Assembly (NCBI RefSeq): GCF_028736175.1
Contig: NZ_CP117880.1
Span: forward strand, 2,480,001 to 2,544,000
DNA: 64,000 bases
DNA from: Sphingobacterium oryzagri
GTDB taxonomy: Bacteria; Bacteroidota; Bacteroidia; Sphingobacteriales; Sphingobacteriaceae
Direction: 5' to 3'
The notes under the pieces are model-generated. The model did no database searches and was not told the DNA's origin. It saw only the letters and a program-made list of their open reading frames with translations. Shown here one piece after another: positions 35,663 through 46,925 of the stretch. The position numbers and the translations under genes were made by a program. The number at the start of each line of letters is the position of its first letter. The stretch's first letter is position 1.

Positions 35663-36943
35663 TTAATTCATTTTCCCAACGACTATTTTTAAGAGTGTGT
35701 CGTAATCGAATAGTTTCGACGCAAAGTGCTGCACCGTTTCCGCCGTCATTTCCTGTATGGTTTGGTTGTATCGCGCAAAATAATCAAGGTTCATTCCATA
35801 GAAATAAACCGACTTAAACTTGTCGGCATGTGAAAATATGGATTCTAAACTACCTAGCATCGCGCCCAACATATAGTTTTTAACCAAATCCACCTCTTGT
35901 TCGGATGGCTTGCTTTCACGCAGAATGTTCATTTCCTTTTCGATTTCGAGGAGCGTTGCTTTCGTGCTGGCGACACCAACCTCCGTAGCAATGGTGAAAA
36001 AACCACTGTGTTTTAAACTCGCAAAAGCCGAACCGATGCTGTAGGTATAACCTTTATCTTCACGGATATTACGCATTAAGCGCGATCCAAAATAGCCGCC
36101 AAATAAGGTGTTGACAAACTGTAATGCAGGATAATCAGCATCTTGACGGTTTACACTGCGCGTGCCGATACGAATTGCCGATTGCAAAGCTTCTGGACGC
36201 TCTTCGACAATCATTTGCGGAACAAACTCCTGAAAGTGCGGCGCGCTGCTAATTATCAAATCGTCTTTATTGCTCCATTGCTGATCGAAAAACACTTGTA
36301 CTTCGCGCAGAACATGAGGCGTTATATTGCCCGACAAAAATAGTGTGCAATTTTGTGGTTGAATTTGCTTTTTATACAATGCCAAAAGCGATGCGCTATT
36401 AAGTGCCTCATAAGACGCTAGCGTAGGCGTGATACCGTAACGGGTATCGCTATAGAGCTTATTATAAAACAACCGCCTTGCTACATAATCGTTCTTTTGT
36501 AGCGATATCTGTAAGGTTTGTTTATTATTTCGAATATATGTTTGTAGTTCGACTTCTGGAATTGTCGCGTTGTTAAGCACATCGTGCACCACCGGAAGTA
36601 CAGCCGAAAGGTGTTTTTGCAGCGTGTACAAGGTGAGCGAACTCTGGTCAAAACTATATTCGGGCATCAGGTAGCCTCCGTAGAAATCTATTTCTTCAGC
36701 AATCTGTGCACTTGTTCTGGTTGTTGTGCCTTCCTTCATCATATGACTAAGGCAAGTGTGCACAATCGGATTTTCTGGTTCCGTAAATACGTTTTGGAAA
36801 ACAAACTCTGCTTTAATCAGCTCCTGTTCTGGTGCGTGAAATACAAAAACTTTTAAGCCGTTTTCGAAATCTATTTGTTCTGGCGCAATCAGCGAAATAT
36901 GTTGTATGCTATGGCGTGCAGGTGAATCTGTTCTATTCAGCAT
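35663..36943 (-). CDS. M16-family peptidase-like protein without a zinc motif (inactive partner)
   Basis: The 426-residue protein keeps the M16 beta-lobe fold: NGLKVFVFHAPEQE, KGYTYSIGSAFASLKHSGFF and the late AETVQHFASKLFDYD. In place of HXXEH it reads HTCLSHMMKEGT, so it cannot bind zinc the usual way. It overlaps the preceding active M16 gene by 11 nt. Two-subunit M16 proteases, one catalytic and one structural, are common in Bacteroidota, so this is most likely the non-catalytic subunit of a heterodimer. There is no signal peptide. Confidence 0.88.
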   Translation of the reverse strand: MLNRTDSPARHSIQHISLIAPEQIDFENGLKVFVFHAPEQELIKAEFVFQNVFTEPENPIVHTCLSHMMKEGTTTRTSAQIAEEIDFYGGYLMPEYSFDQSSLTLYTLQKHLSAVLPVVHDVLNNATIPEVELQTYIRNNKQTLQISLQKNDYVARRLFYNKLYSDTRYGITPTLASYEALNSASLLALYKKQIQPQNCTLFLSGNITPHVLREVQVFFDQQWSNKDDLIISSAPHFQEFVPQMIVEERPEALQSAIRIGTRSVNRQDADYPALQFVNTLFGGYFGSRLMRNIREDKGYTYSIGSAFASLKHSGFFTIATEVGVASTKATLLEIEKEMNILRESKPSEQEVDLVKNYMLGAMLGSLESIFSHADKFKSVYFYGMNLDYFARYNQTIQEMTAETVQHFASKLFDYDTLLKIVVGKMN

Positions 36944-38186
36944 CTTGTTCTTCCTTGGCGTGATAGATTAATGTCGATGAATTTTCTTTGGTAAATAGTG
37001 TTTTAGCCATCTGTTGTAATTGTTCACTAGTAACAGATAAATACTTGTTAACTTCCTGGTTATATAGATTCGCATCACCCAACACTTCATAATAAGCGAG
37101 GTTCATAGCTTTGTCTAAAATAGACAATTCGGCAAATACCATGGTCGATTCAATTTTATTTTTCACTTTTTGCAATTCCATCTCACTCACCCGTTCTTGT
37201 ATCATCAAGTGCAACTGATTCCACAATAATTCCTCGGCTTCGGGAAGAGCAATATGATCCAGCGGTTTGCCTTCCACAACAAAAAGATTGTTATCTACGG
37301 ATCCCATGACATAGGCATTGACCTCGCTAAAAAGCGGTTGATCTTTGACCAAGGCGCGGTATAATCTGGAAGAATTGCCGCGTGACAAGATATCGGAAAG
37401 TAAATCCATCACCGGGTAATCGGGATGCAAACGATCTACACCGTGAAAGGCAATGTAAATGCTATTCACCGGAACATCAGCATGAATCTCTTCGCGACGG
37501 GCGCTAAGTTGTGCTGGCTCTACAGGAATATTCCTTGCCGGACGTGGGCGGGTTGGAATATCGGCAAACCATTTTGTTGCCAAAGACTTCACTTGTTCAA
37601 GCGAAACATCGCCGGCAACAACCAAAATCGCATTATTAGGGGCGTAGTGTTTATAAAAAAAAGCTTTAACGTCATCCATCGTCGCCTCCTCGATATGACG
37701 GAGTTCCTTACCGATTGTCGCCCAGCTATAGGGATGTACTTTATAAGCCAGCGGTCGCAACTTCAGCCAAACATCGCCATACGGCTGGTTAAGGTAGCGC
37801 TGTTTAAATTCTTCGGATACAACTTGTCGTTGTACATCCAGGCTTTGTTCGCTAAAAGCCAGATTCAACATGCGGTCACTCTCCAGCCAAAAGGCCGTTT
37901 CTAGATTTGCAGCCGGCAAGGTAATGTAGTAATTTGTAATATCATTACTGGTGAACGCATTATTTTCGCCGCCTACTTCTTGCAATGGCGTGTCAAAATT
38001 TGGAATATTAGCCGATCCACCAAACATCAAATGTTCAAATAAATGGGCGAATCCGGTCTTTTCAGGAGATTCATCACGCGCCCCCACGTCATACAAAATA
38101 TTGACACAGGCCATGGCTGTCGTATGATCTTCGTGTACGATAACACGAAGCCCATTATCTAAGGTGAAACGCTGATAATTTATCAT
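36933..38186 (-). CDS. M16-family zinc metallopeptidase (catalytic partner)
   Basis: The 417-residue protein has the inverted zinc motif HLFEH (48-52) in GFAHLFEHLMFGGSAN, a following stretch VGGENNAFTSNDITNYY and the C-terminal half with DLLSDILSRGNSSRLYRALV. It shows no export signal, so it is probably cytoplasmic and would cut peptides. The next gene, overlapping by 11 nt, is its zinc-less partner. hemF lies 24 bp upstream on the same strand; co-transcription with hemF and gpsA is possible. Confidence 0.93.
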   Translation of the reverse strand: MINYQRFTLDNGLRVIVHEDHTTAMACVNILYDVGARDESPEKTGFAHLFEHLMFGGSANIPNFDTPLQEVGGENNAFTSNDITNYYITLPAANLETAFWLESDRMLNLAFSEQSLDVQRQVVSEEFKQRYLNQPYGDVWLKLRPLAYKVHPYSWATIGKELRHIEEATMDDVKAFFYKHYAPNNAILVVAGDVSLEQVKSLATKWFADIPTRPRPARNIPVEPAQLSARREEIHADVPVNSIYIAFHGVDRLHPDYPVMDLLSDILSRGNSSRLYRALVKDQPLFSEVNAYVMGSVDNNLFVVEGKPLDHIALPEAEELLWNQLHLMIQERVSEMELQKVKNKIESTMVFAELSILDKAMNLAYYEVLGDANLYNQEVNKYLSVTSEQLQQMAKTLFTKENSSTLIYHAKEEQDAE

Positions 38187-38210
38187 TAAATAAAATAAAT
38201 ATTTATAGGT

Positions 38211-39113
38211 TTAAACTGTCCAATTAATACCTTTCTTTAGTAAGGCCAGGGTTTTTTCCTCCTCGGAACCTGCTTTAGGTTTAAAATCGTATGCCCAATT
38301 CGCTTGTGCCGGCAGACTCATCAAGATGGATTCGATGCGACCGTTTGTTTCTAACCCGAAACGCGTACCGGAATCGTACACCAGATTAAATTCTACATAC
38401 CGACCACGACGCAACAATTGCCATTCCTTCTGCTGTGCCGTAAATTTTTTGTGCCGGTTTCTATTCACGAGCTCGGTATACGTGGGCACAAAGGTGCGCG
38501 CTAAATCGCAGGAAAAGCGGAAGAGTTGTTCTTCTGTTAGCCCCGTCTTTTCGGGCGTCAATTTATCATAAAAAATACCGCCGATACCGCGGGTTTCTTG
38601 CCTGTGCTTAATAAAAAAATAATCATCTGCCCAGGTTTTAAACTTGTCATATTGTGCAGGAGCATGCTGATCGCATACATTACGCATCATTTGGTGAAAA
38701 AACTTAGCGTCATCTTCGATTACATAGTGCGGTGTGAGATCAATGCCTCCACCAAACCAGCGTACCTGCTCATTGAGTTCGAAATAGCGAACGTTCATGT
38801 GAATTATGGGCACCCATGGATTGTTAGGGTGTATAACGATGCTGATACCGGTTGCAAAAAAATCTTCTTCGTCCACCGCAAAAGCCTTTTTAACAGCAGC
38901 CGGAAGCTTGCCGTGAACAGCAGAGAAGTTCACGCCGCCTTTCTCAAAGACGGCACCTTGCTGGATAATACGCGTTCGGCCGCCGCCGCCACCTTCGCGT
39001 TCCCAAACCTCTTCCTCAAAAGTAGCTTTACCATCCAGCTGCTCCATACTTTTACTGATCTCGTCTTGAATAGCCTGGTAGGTAGCTGCAATATGTTCTT
39101 TTGTCAAATTCAT
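38211..39113 (-). CDS. hemF: Oxygen-dependent coproporphyrinogen III oxidase
   Basis: The 300-residue protein has the HemF signatures: WEREGGGGGRTRIIQQGAVFEKGGVNFS, IVIHPNNPWVPIIHMNVRYFE, WFGGGIDLTPHYV, RRGRYVEFNLVYDSGTRFGL and ESILMSLP. It oxidatively decarboxylates coproporphyrinogen III to protoporphyrinogen IX using O2, in heme synthesis. So this organism can make heme under aerobic conditions despite the large heme-uptake locus 10 kb away. It starts immediately after gpsA (no intervening base), so the genes are in one operon. Length is normal. Confidence 0.97.
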   Translation of the reverse strand: MNLTKEHIAATYQAIQDEISKSMEQLDGKATFEEEVWEREGGGGGRTRIIQQGAVFEKGGVNFSAVHGKLPAAVKKAFAVDEEDFFATGISIVIHPNNPWVPIIHMNVRYFELNEQVRWFGGGIDLTPHYVIEDDAKFFHQMMRNVCDQHAPAQYDKFKTWADDYFFIKHRQETRGIGGIFYDKLTPEKTGLTEEQLFRFSCDLARTFVPTYTELVNRNRHKKFTAQQKEWQLLRRGRYVEFNLVYDSGTRFGLETNGRIESILMSLPAQANWAYDFKPKAGSEEEKTLALLKKGINWTV

Positions 39114-40139
39114 TTACGTCAGTTTTTGTGCCAATTGTTTTACCGCTTCGTTTGCGGGTTGCCTATTGTATAAAATCTGATAAACCATATTACATATGGG
39201 CATATCTAACGCGTAGCGCTGGATAATATTTTGTATACAGGCTGAAGCGTAATACCCCTCGGCAACCATATTCATTTCTAATTGAGCCGATTGAACGGTG
39301 TAGCCTTTACCTATCATGTGCCCAAAAGTACGATTTCGACTAAATTGCGAATAAGCGGTAACCAGAAGATCGCCAAGATAAGCCGAAGCATTGATGTCGC
39401 GATCGGCCTCGGGATCAATAGCCATGACGCATTTGGACATCTCACGGATGGCGTTTGACACCAAAACCGCGAGAAAATTATCGCCAAAACCCAACCCGTG
39501 GCAAATACCGCCTGCAAGCGCATAAATATTCTTCAATACCGCGCCGTATTCTACGCCATAAACATCTTTCGAAATAATCGTGTTAATATACCGATTGCGT
39601 AAAACTTCGGCCACTTTTTCCGCATTGGTAGCGTCTTTTCCGGCAATAGTAAGATAAGATAATTTTTCTGCCGACACCTCTTCGGCGTGACAAGGACCGC
39701 CAATCACCACAATCTGCGTTAATGGAATAGCGTAAATCTTGGTTAGATATTCGCCCACAATTAGGTTTTCGTCCGGAATGATACCTTTAATTGCGGTCAC
39801 AACAATCTTGCCCTGAAAATCCTCGGCAGATACGTCGCGTAAGGCGTCTTTTAAATACGCTGATGGCGTATTAAGAATGACAATATCGGATTTCTGGATC
39901 ACAGAGCGTGCGTCAAGATATAGATTTTCTGGCGCGACGCGCAGTTCTACAGCGCTTAGGTAACTCGGATTATGGTTGTACGTTTTTACATACGTTAAAT
40001 CTTCCTCCTTTCTAATCCACCAAAGTATCTCCTTATCAAGTACGTTGTCGCCCAGCATCTTCACCATAGCGGTAGCCCAACTTCCACTGCCCACTATACC
40101 AATTTTGCGCTTAGCATCAACCATATTGTTTATCTTCAT
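39114..40139 (-). CDS. gpsA: Glycerol-3-phosphate dehydrogenase [NAD(P)+]
   Basis: The 341-residue protein begins with a Rossmann motif (IGIVGSGSWATAMVKML). It continues with IVILNTPSAYLKDAL, the pairing IGGPCHAEEV, and the substrate-binding VEYGAVLKNIYALAGGICHGLGFGDN containing the catalytic Lys, then NRTFGHMIGKGYTV. It reduces dihydroxyacetone phosphate to sn-glycerol-3-phosphate for phospholipid synthesis. A second possible start (MVDAKRK) lies five codons downstream. hemF begins right after its stop, suggesting a gpsA-hemF(-M16) operon. Confidence 0.94.
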   Translation of the reverse strand: MKINNMVDAKRKIGIVGSGSWATAMVKMLGDNVLDKEILWWIRKEEDLTYVKTYNHNPSYLSAVELRVAPENLYLDARSVIQKSDIVILNTPSAYLKDALRDVSAEDFQGKIVVTAIKGIIPDENLIVGEYLTKIYAIPLTQIVVIGGPCHAEEVSAEKLSYLTIAGKDATNAEKVAEVLRNRYINTIISKDVYGVEYGAVLKNIYALAGGICHGLGFGDNFLAVLVSNAIREMSKCVMAIDPEADRDINASAYLGDLLVTAYSQFSRNRTFGHMIGKGYTVQSAQLEMNMVAEGYYASACIQNIIQRYALDMPICNMVYQILYNRQPANEAVKQLAQKLT

Positions 40140-40248
40140 TGTAAGCTGACAAATATACGCATTCTAAGCTTATACCTGCGTAAAAACGCCAGGCAAAGCG
40201 TAAAACTACTGTAAATATAGGTTGCTATCCGTGTCGGAAATCAGCGCG

Positions 40249-40899
40249 CTATTTTAGCGCACTGTAATCTAGTTTTCCGACTAGATCTTTCAGCTCGTCA
40301 AGCGAAAAACCATCACCCTCCAGCTTGATCAGGTAGCGATCTTTATAGACGAAGTTGATGTCGGAATCGACCACGTTTCCTGCTTGCTGTGGCTTCGTCT
40401 CCCGTGTGGATGCGCGAAAGCCATGCACCGACTCATTTTTGGAAATATCATAATCGGTATCTTTCTCAGAATCCATCGCCAAACCCATGGCCGCCAACGA
40501 TACAATGGCTGCACCAGTCTCGCCTGCTCCATCCGTTAGATGAAGCATCAGTTCTTTGTCGCCCGCATCATAAACAGCATTTCCAGAAGCTACTTTAACG
40601 CCATACGCTTGCGCGCCGCCCGAATAAGCTGTACGCGACCAGCCGTTAAGTTCTTCGGGAAAAAAGGAGGCTACTTCTTCTCCAGATAGCGGTGGTACAT
40701 TTTTGAGCGTGGCCTGTAGCGCTTCCATTTTTGTTGTTTCATCTTCCAGGTCTGCATTGTTAACGCCCGTATTAGACAAGCTATTGCTATCCAGAGTCGA
40801 GTTTTCCGTACCATTATCGGAACCGCTGCGATTGGTACAGTTCACGAATAGCGCTACAGCCAAAGTACTTAGTGCTAACAATTTTACGCGTTGTTTCAT
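40249..40899 (-). CDS. Hypothetical lipoprotein, 216 aa
   Basis: I choose the ATG at 40899 because it begins a classical lipoprotein signal (MKQRVKLLALSTLAVALFVN, lipid-attached Cys21); an in-frame start ten codons upstream adds only a basic tail. After Cys21 comes a Ser/Asn/Asp-rich linker (about 22-55) and then a globular domain with FFPEELNGWSRTAYSGGAQAYGV and VHGFRASTRETKPQQ. The fold and role are unknown to me. It lies between gpsA and the divergent ABC-F gene, without obvious operon links. Confidence 0.8.
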   Translation of the reverse strand: MKQRVKLLALSTLAVALFVNCTNRSGSDNGTENSTLDSNSLSNTGVNNADLEDETTKMEALQATLKNVPPLSGEEVASFFPEELNGWSRTAYSGGAQAYGVKVASGNAVYDAGDKELMLHLTDGAGETGAAIVSLAAMGLAMDSEKDTDYDISKNESVHGFRASTRETKPQQAGNVVDSDINFVYKDRYLIKLEGDGFSLDELKDLVGKLDYSALK

Positions 40900-41026
40900 A
40901 TGTTTATCCGTTTGAAGTCGAAAATACAATTTAATTAAAAAACGAAATATTTAATGTTTCGTTATTAAGCTATGAACAGTAAATAGCGCATAGTGGTTTG
41001 CATTTTAGAAAAATGTTTTATTTTTT

Positions 41027-41034
41027 TACCTTTG
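41027..41034 (+). promoter_or_regulatory. Candidate -7 element (TACCTTTG) of the ABC-F gene
   Basis: An exact TAnnTTTG match lies 110 bp upstream of the ATG at 41145, implying a leader of about 100 nt. No convincing -33 TTG at the usual spacing was found. Confidence 0.5.
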
Positions 41035-41059
41035 TCAAACACCATTTCAATCGCGATAT

Positions 41060-41117
41060 ATGTAAGATTTGATTTTTTCTGGTCAACAAATACAACTACG
41101 GATCTTCGGTCTGTAGC
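41060..41117 (+). promoter_or_regulatory. Leader elements of the ABC-F gene: start-stop ORF and hairpin
   Basis: Within the predicted leader is an ATG directly followed by TAA (41060-41065) and then a 9-bp hairpin (CTACGGATC / GGTCTGTAG with loop TTC, two G-T pairs, 41097-41117). Some ABC-F genes are controlled by ribosome-dependent leader attenuation, but nothing here proves that. Confidence 0.25.
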
Positions 41118-41144
41118 TATTATTTATCCTTTAAAAATCACTTT

Positions 41145-42746
41145 ATGCTTATTGCACAACACATCGGTTATACCCATCCGGGTAAAAGTATATTATTTTC
41201 TGATCTCAACTTTAGCCTCGCCAGCGGTTCGAAGGTGGCTTTAATTGGCCATAATGGCAGCGGCAAATCTACTGTTTTACGACTCATCAGCAACGAGCTT
41301 GCTTTAACTACCGGACAGATTACAACCGAATCATCGCCTTTTTACGTTCCGCAGCTGTTGGGACAGTATAACCACTTAACGGTGGCCGCTATTTTTGGCG
41401 TAGAAAAGCAGTTACGCGCCTACTATGCCATATTAGACGGCGATGCCACCGAAGAGAATCTATTGTTGCTTGACGACGATTGGACGCTTGAAGAGCGATG
41501 CTTAAACGCCCTCGCGCATTGGGATTTAGGTCATCTCGGTATTTTTAGCCTGCTGGAAAACTGTAGCGGCGGCGAAAAAACGAAGATTTTTTTAGCAGCA
41601 ATGTCTTTCCAAAAGCCAAGCTTTATCTTGTTGGATGAGCCGAGTAACCATCTCGATAGCAGCAGTAGAGCGAAACTAGCGCAATTTATCAAAAGTACCG
41701 CATGCACGCTGCTGCTGGTAAGCCACGATCGGCAATTGCTTGACCTGATGGATGAAACATGGGTGCTTAGTGCAACCGGTATGGCTATTTTTGGGGGAAA
41801 TTACAGCTTTTATGCCGAGCAGCAAAGCCTGGCTGATGCTGCATTGGAACAATCCATTCAGCACGGCGAGAAAGCACTTCGGAAAGCCAAAGAAAAAGAA
41901 CGAGCGACGCTGGTGCGGCAGCAAAAACAAGATGCGCGTGGCAAAAAGAAGCAAGAAAAAGCGGGCGTTGCTCGGATAATGATGAATACGATGCGTAACA
42001 GTGCCGAAAAGAGTACATCGAAGACGCAGGCCGTTCATCACGATAAAGTAAATGGCATGAGCCGCACGTTAACGGAGCTCCGAATGGCTCGGCCAGACAG
42101 CAGCAAAATGCGCTTCGGTTTTGCGAATAGCGCTTTGCATCGGGGTAAAGTCTTAGTGGATGCACAAGCGATTAACATACAGTTTGACGCGCATGACCTC
42201 TGGCCTGCGCCCTTGTCTTTGCAAATAAAAAGTGGCGACAGAATCGTCTTAAAAGGCGAAAACGGTTCTGGAAAAACCACATTCATCCAGCTTTTGTTGG
42301 GTAATTTGAACGCATATACCGGTTCTATTGCACGGCAGCTAACACATGCGCTGTATATTGATCAGGATTACTCCTTATTGGAAAGTAACCTAACTGTTTA
42401 CGAACAGGCGCAATCGACAAACGACGCAAATATTGAGGAGCATCAGGTAAAGACTCGTCTTGATCAGTTTTTGTTTGCCCAGGAAAGTTGGTCAAAAAAA
42501 GTCGATGTATTGAGTGGAGGTGAAAAAATGCGTTTGGCATTGTGTTGTCTCACGTTAAAAAATACCACAGCAGATTTGCTGATACTGGATGAGCCAACGA
42601 ACAATCTGGATATCCACAGTGTAGAGATATTGACGCGAGCCGTTGCGGAGTTTCCCGGTACGTTACTTGTCGTTTCGCACGATCAAACCTTTATCGAAGA
42701 AATCGGGATGGAAAGCGAGTTTTTGTTATCAAAAAACGATCGATAA
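41145..42746 (+). CDS. ABC-F family ATP-binding protein
   Basis: The 533-residue soluble protein has two ABC ATPase domains and no membrane segments. Domain 1 has Walker A GHNGSGKST (35-43), signature CSGGEKTK and Walker B ILLDEPSNHLD; domain 2 has GENGSGKTT, LSGGEKMRLAL and LILDEPTNNLD. They are joined by a Lys/Glu-rich linker (about 235-275, including KKKQEKAGVARIMMN), the P-site tRNA interaction motif region. ABC-F proteins bind the ribosomal E site and rescue stalled or drug-bound ribosomes. It resembles the Uup/EttA-like housekeeping group as much as the resistance group, so no antibiotic is implied. Confidence 0.93.
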   Translation: MLIAQHIGYTHPGKSILFSDLNFSLASGSKVALIGHNGSGKSTVLRLISNELALTTGQITTESSPFYVPQLLGQYNHLTVAAIFGVEKQLRAYYAILDGDATEENLLLLDDDWTLEERCLNALAHWDLGHLGIFSLLENCSGGEKTKIFLAAMSFQKPSFILLDEPSNHLDSSSRAKLAQFIKSTACTLLLVSHDRQLLDLMDETWVLSATGMAIFGGNYSFYAEQQSLADAALEQSIQHGEKALRKAKEKERATLVRQQKQDARGKKKQEKAGVARIMMNTMRNSAEKSTSKTQAVHHDKVNGMSRTLTELRMARPDSSKMRFGFANSALHRGKVLVDAQAINIQFDAHDLWPAPLSLQIKSGDRIVLKGENGSGKTTFIQLLLGNLNAYTGSIARQLTHALYIDQDYSLLESNLTVYEQAQSTNDANIEEHQVKTRLDQFLFAQESWSKKVDVLSGGEKMRLALCCLTLKNTTADLLILDEPTNNLDIHSVEILTRAVAEFPGTLLVVSHDQTFIEEIGMESEFLLSKNDR

Positions 42747-42758
42747 CTCACTAGTTTA

Positions 42759-42788
42759 GCCTGATCGGTAGTCCACTAACGATCAGGC
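42759..42788. terminator. Hairpin between convergent ABC-F and DsbA-like genes
   Basis: GCCTGATCG (42759-42767) and CGATCAGGC (42780-42788) pair perfectly over 9 bp around a 12-base loop. No T run follows in either direction, so it is a weak terminator or a transcript end stabiliser. Confidence 0.5.
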
Positions 42789-42818
42789 CAAGCTAGCTAT
42801 GTGGCATTTCAAGATAGA

Positions 42819-43529
42819 CTAGCAACCGTCAGGACCGCAAGATGGCCCCTCGGTGACCGCTATATTACTATTTTTTTGATCGGTCCATTCATCAAATGCC
42901 TTTTGTATTGTTTGACGGAATACGGTAGCATCTTGTGCGCCGGAGATGGCATATTTGCGGTCGTACACAAAAAACGGTACACCACGAACACCGACTTGTT
43001 TCGCTTCGTAAATATCTTGCCGCACGGCGTCTTCAAACACCTTATTTTCCAAGGCGTGCTCCAGCGCAGAAACATCCAGCCCTAGTTCGCTAGCAATACG
43101 TTTTAACACGTCGATATCGTCGATATTCTCGCCGGTGGTGAAGTGTGCATGAAAAAGCAATTCCTCTGCCTGATCTTGTTTACCATAACGTTTAGCAAAA
43201 TGCGCTAATTCATGCGCGCGAAACGAATTGGCTACCACCGCTTTATCCAGTAAAAAGTCAAGATTTTCCGTCTTTGCCATGGCCGTCACCTGATCGCACA
43301 TGGCCTCAGCCTGCGCCCGTGGCATGCCTTTGCTATTCGCTAAATTTTCGTAATAATTAGTGGTTGTATCCGTTTCCAAATAGGGATTCAACTGATAACT
43401 TTTCCACTCCAATTCAATCTCTTCTTTAAACGGCAAATCGGCTAGCGCCTTTTCAAACCGTCTTTTACCTATATAACAGAATGGGCACATCACGTCGCTC
43501 CAAACTTCTACTTTCATTTTCTCAGCCAT
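42819..43529 (-). CDS. DsbA-family oxidoreductase (FrnE-like)
   Basis: The 236-residue thioredoxin-fold protein has the redox motif CPFC (C15, C18 in SDVMCPFCYIGKRRFE), a helical insertion domain, and the cis-Pro loop GVRGVPFFVYDRKYAISGAQD. It has no signal peptide, so it is cytoplasmic, like the FrnE group of 2-hydroxychromene-2-carboxylate isomerase relatives. FrnE-like proteins are disulphide isomerases in oxidative stress. The short tail EGPSCGPDGC adds two further cysteines that may be functional. It is located next to katG, in the same direction, 220 bp downstream of the katG stop. Confidence 0.92.
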   Translation of the reverse strand: MAEKMKVEVWSDVMCPFCYIGKRRFEKALADLPFKEEIELEWKSYQLNPYLETDTTTNYYENLANSKGMPRAQAEAMCDQVTAMAKTENLDFLLDKAVVANSFRAHELAHFAKRYGKQDQAEELLFHAHFTTGENIDDIDVLKRIASELGLDVSALEHALENKVFEDAVRQDIYEAKQVGVRGVPFFVYDRKYAISGAQDATVFRQTIQKAFDEWTDQKNSNIAVTEGPSCGPDGC

Positions 43530-43678
43530 ATCAAAAATATTTCTATTAAAATTACGAAAAACACGAGGCTTAGTCGGCGTTTAGCCTAAATTATGACATT
43601 CAGGAGAAATAGCTAGATGAGCGATAAGTAAATGCTCAGCGGGAACTTTGCCCTAGAGGTGTAGCGGAGCAGTAACTA

Positions 43679-43724
43679 AAAAGCCACTGGCTTGAACGCG
43701 GCGATGCGTAAACCAGTGGCTTCT
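43679..43724 (-). terminator. Intrinsic terminator of katG
   Basis: On the minus strand GAAGCCACTGG pairs with CCAGTGGCTTT over about 11 bp around a 22-base loop and is followed by T5. It lies just after the katG stop codon at 43750. Confidence 0.85.
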
Positions 43725-43749
43725 TGTATTATCAACGAAATAGCGATCG

Positions 43750-46086
<2,337 letters not shown>

Positions 46087-46252
46087 TCAGGAGATAAAGT
46101 TAATCTATTAAAACCTTAAACGATAATCAATAAATTCTATAGCAAATAGGTAAATGTAATGTTGCTTTCCGAAAATCAGGTAGATTGGCGAAAAACGAGC
46201 TCTTATTCAAATAAATGACGTATATTTAAACATCCAATATAAAATCACACCG

Positions 46253-46897
46253 TTGAAAGACTACTTGTTATTCATAGATACCGAAACATCGGGTATTCCA
46301 AAGCGTTGGAATCGCCCCTATTCTGATCAGAAAAACTGGCCGTCTGTGATACAAGTGGCTTGGATTATTTATACGGCAGATGGACAGGAGGTAAAGCGCA
46401 TGAGCAAATACATCTACGAGCCCGATATCGACATTGCTGCCGAGTCGGAGAAAGTACACGGTATTTCGCTGCCCGATCTGGCGCAAAAAGGTGATCGACG
46501 CAAAGAGGTGCTCCGCAAGCTGGCCTATGACATCAGAAAGTATGACCCGCTGATTATTGGCCATTTTATCGAGCTGGATGTGCAGGTATTGAGCGCAGAT
46601 TATTATCGCGCGCAATTGCAAAATCCATTTTCGGGTCAGCATTTTTTTTGCACCATGCTGGATAGTAAAAAATACGCCTTAAATCCATCCGTTGCTTACT
46701 TACGCTTACCGCAACTGCACGAGCATCTATTTGATAGCTCACCGGAAGAAACGCATGAGGCAGAGCAAGATGCAGAAGTAACGGCACGTTGCTTCTTCGA
46801 GTTATTAGCGCGTGAAGAGATCGTCGATCAGGACTTTGATACACAGCAAACGAAATTTTCTAAAAAGCTTAACTTTCCAGTTAAACAAAATGTATAA
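46253..46897 (+). CDS. 3'-5' exonuclease (DEDD/DnaQ-type)
   Basis: The 214-residue protein starts with TTG at 46253, as no ATG lies upstream in frame before the next stop. FIDTETSGIPKRWNRPY holds the first two acidic ligands (D9 and E11), LIIGHFIELDVQVLSADYY the third (D105), and HEAEQDAEVTARCF the last. The residues are those of an epsilon-like exonuclease. The next gene, 28 bp downstream, encodes a CBS/nucleotidyltransferase protein; this pairing is commonly seen in Bacteroidota and suggests a shared, unknown process. A near-consensus TATATTTA lies about 25 bp upstream. Confidence 0.88.
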   Translation: MKDYLLFIDTETSGIPKRWNRPYSDQKNWPSVIQVAWIIYTADGQEVKRMSKYIYEPDIDIAAESEKVHGISLPDLAQKGDRRKEVLRKLAYDIRKYDPLIIGHFIELDVQVLSADYYRAQLQNPFSGQHFFCTMLDSKKYALNPSVAYLRLPQLHEHLFDSSPEETHEAEQDAEVTARCFFELLAREEIVDQDFDTQQTKFSKKLNFPVKQNV

Positions 46898-46925
46898 TTT
46901 GCGACAGCTTTAAATAAGCGACCTT

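Noticed and set aside
35663-36943. Loss of HXXEH in the second M16 gene as a damaging mutation
   Set aside because: Active/inactive M16 pairs are normal; the gene is full length and overlaps its active partner.
38598-39173. A 191-codon rightward frame opposite hemF
   Set aside because: It lies entirely opposite hemF and the end of gpsA, both unambiguous genes; no family or start signal was found.
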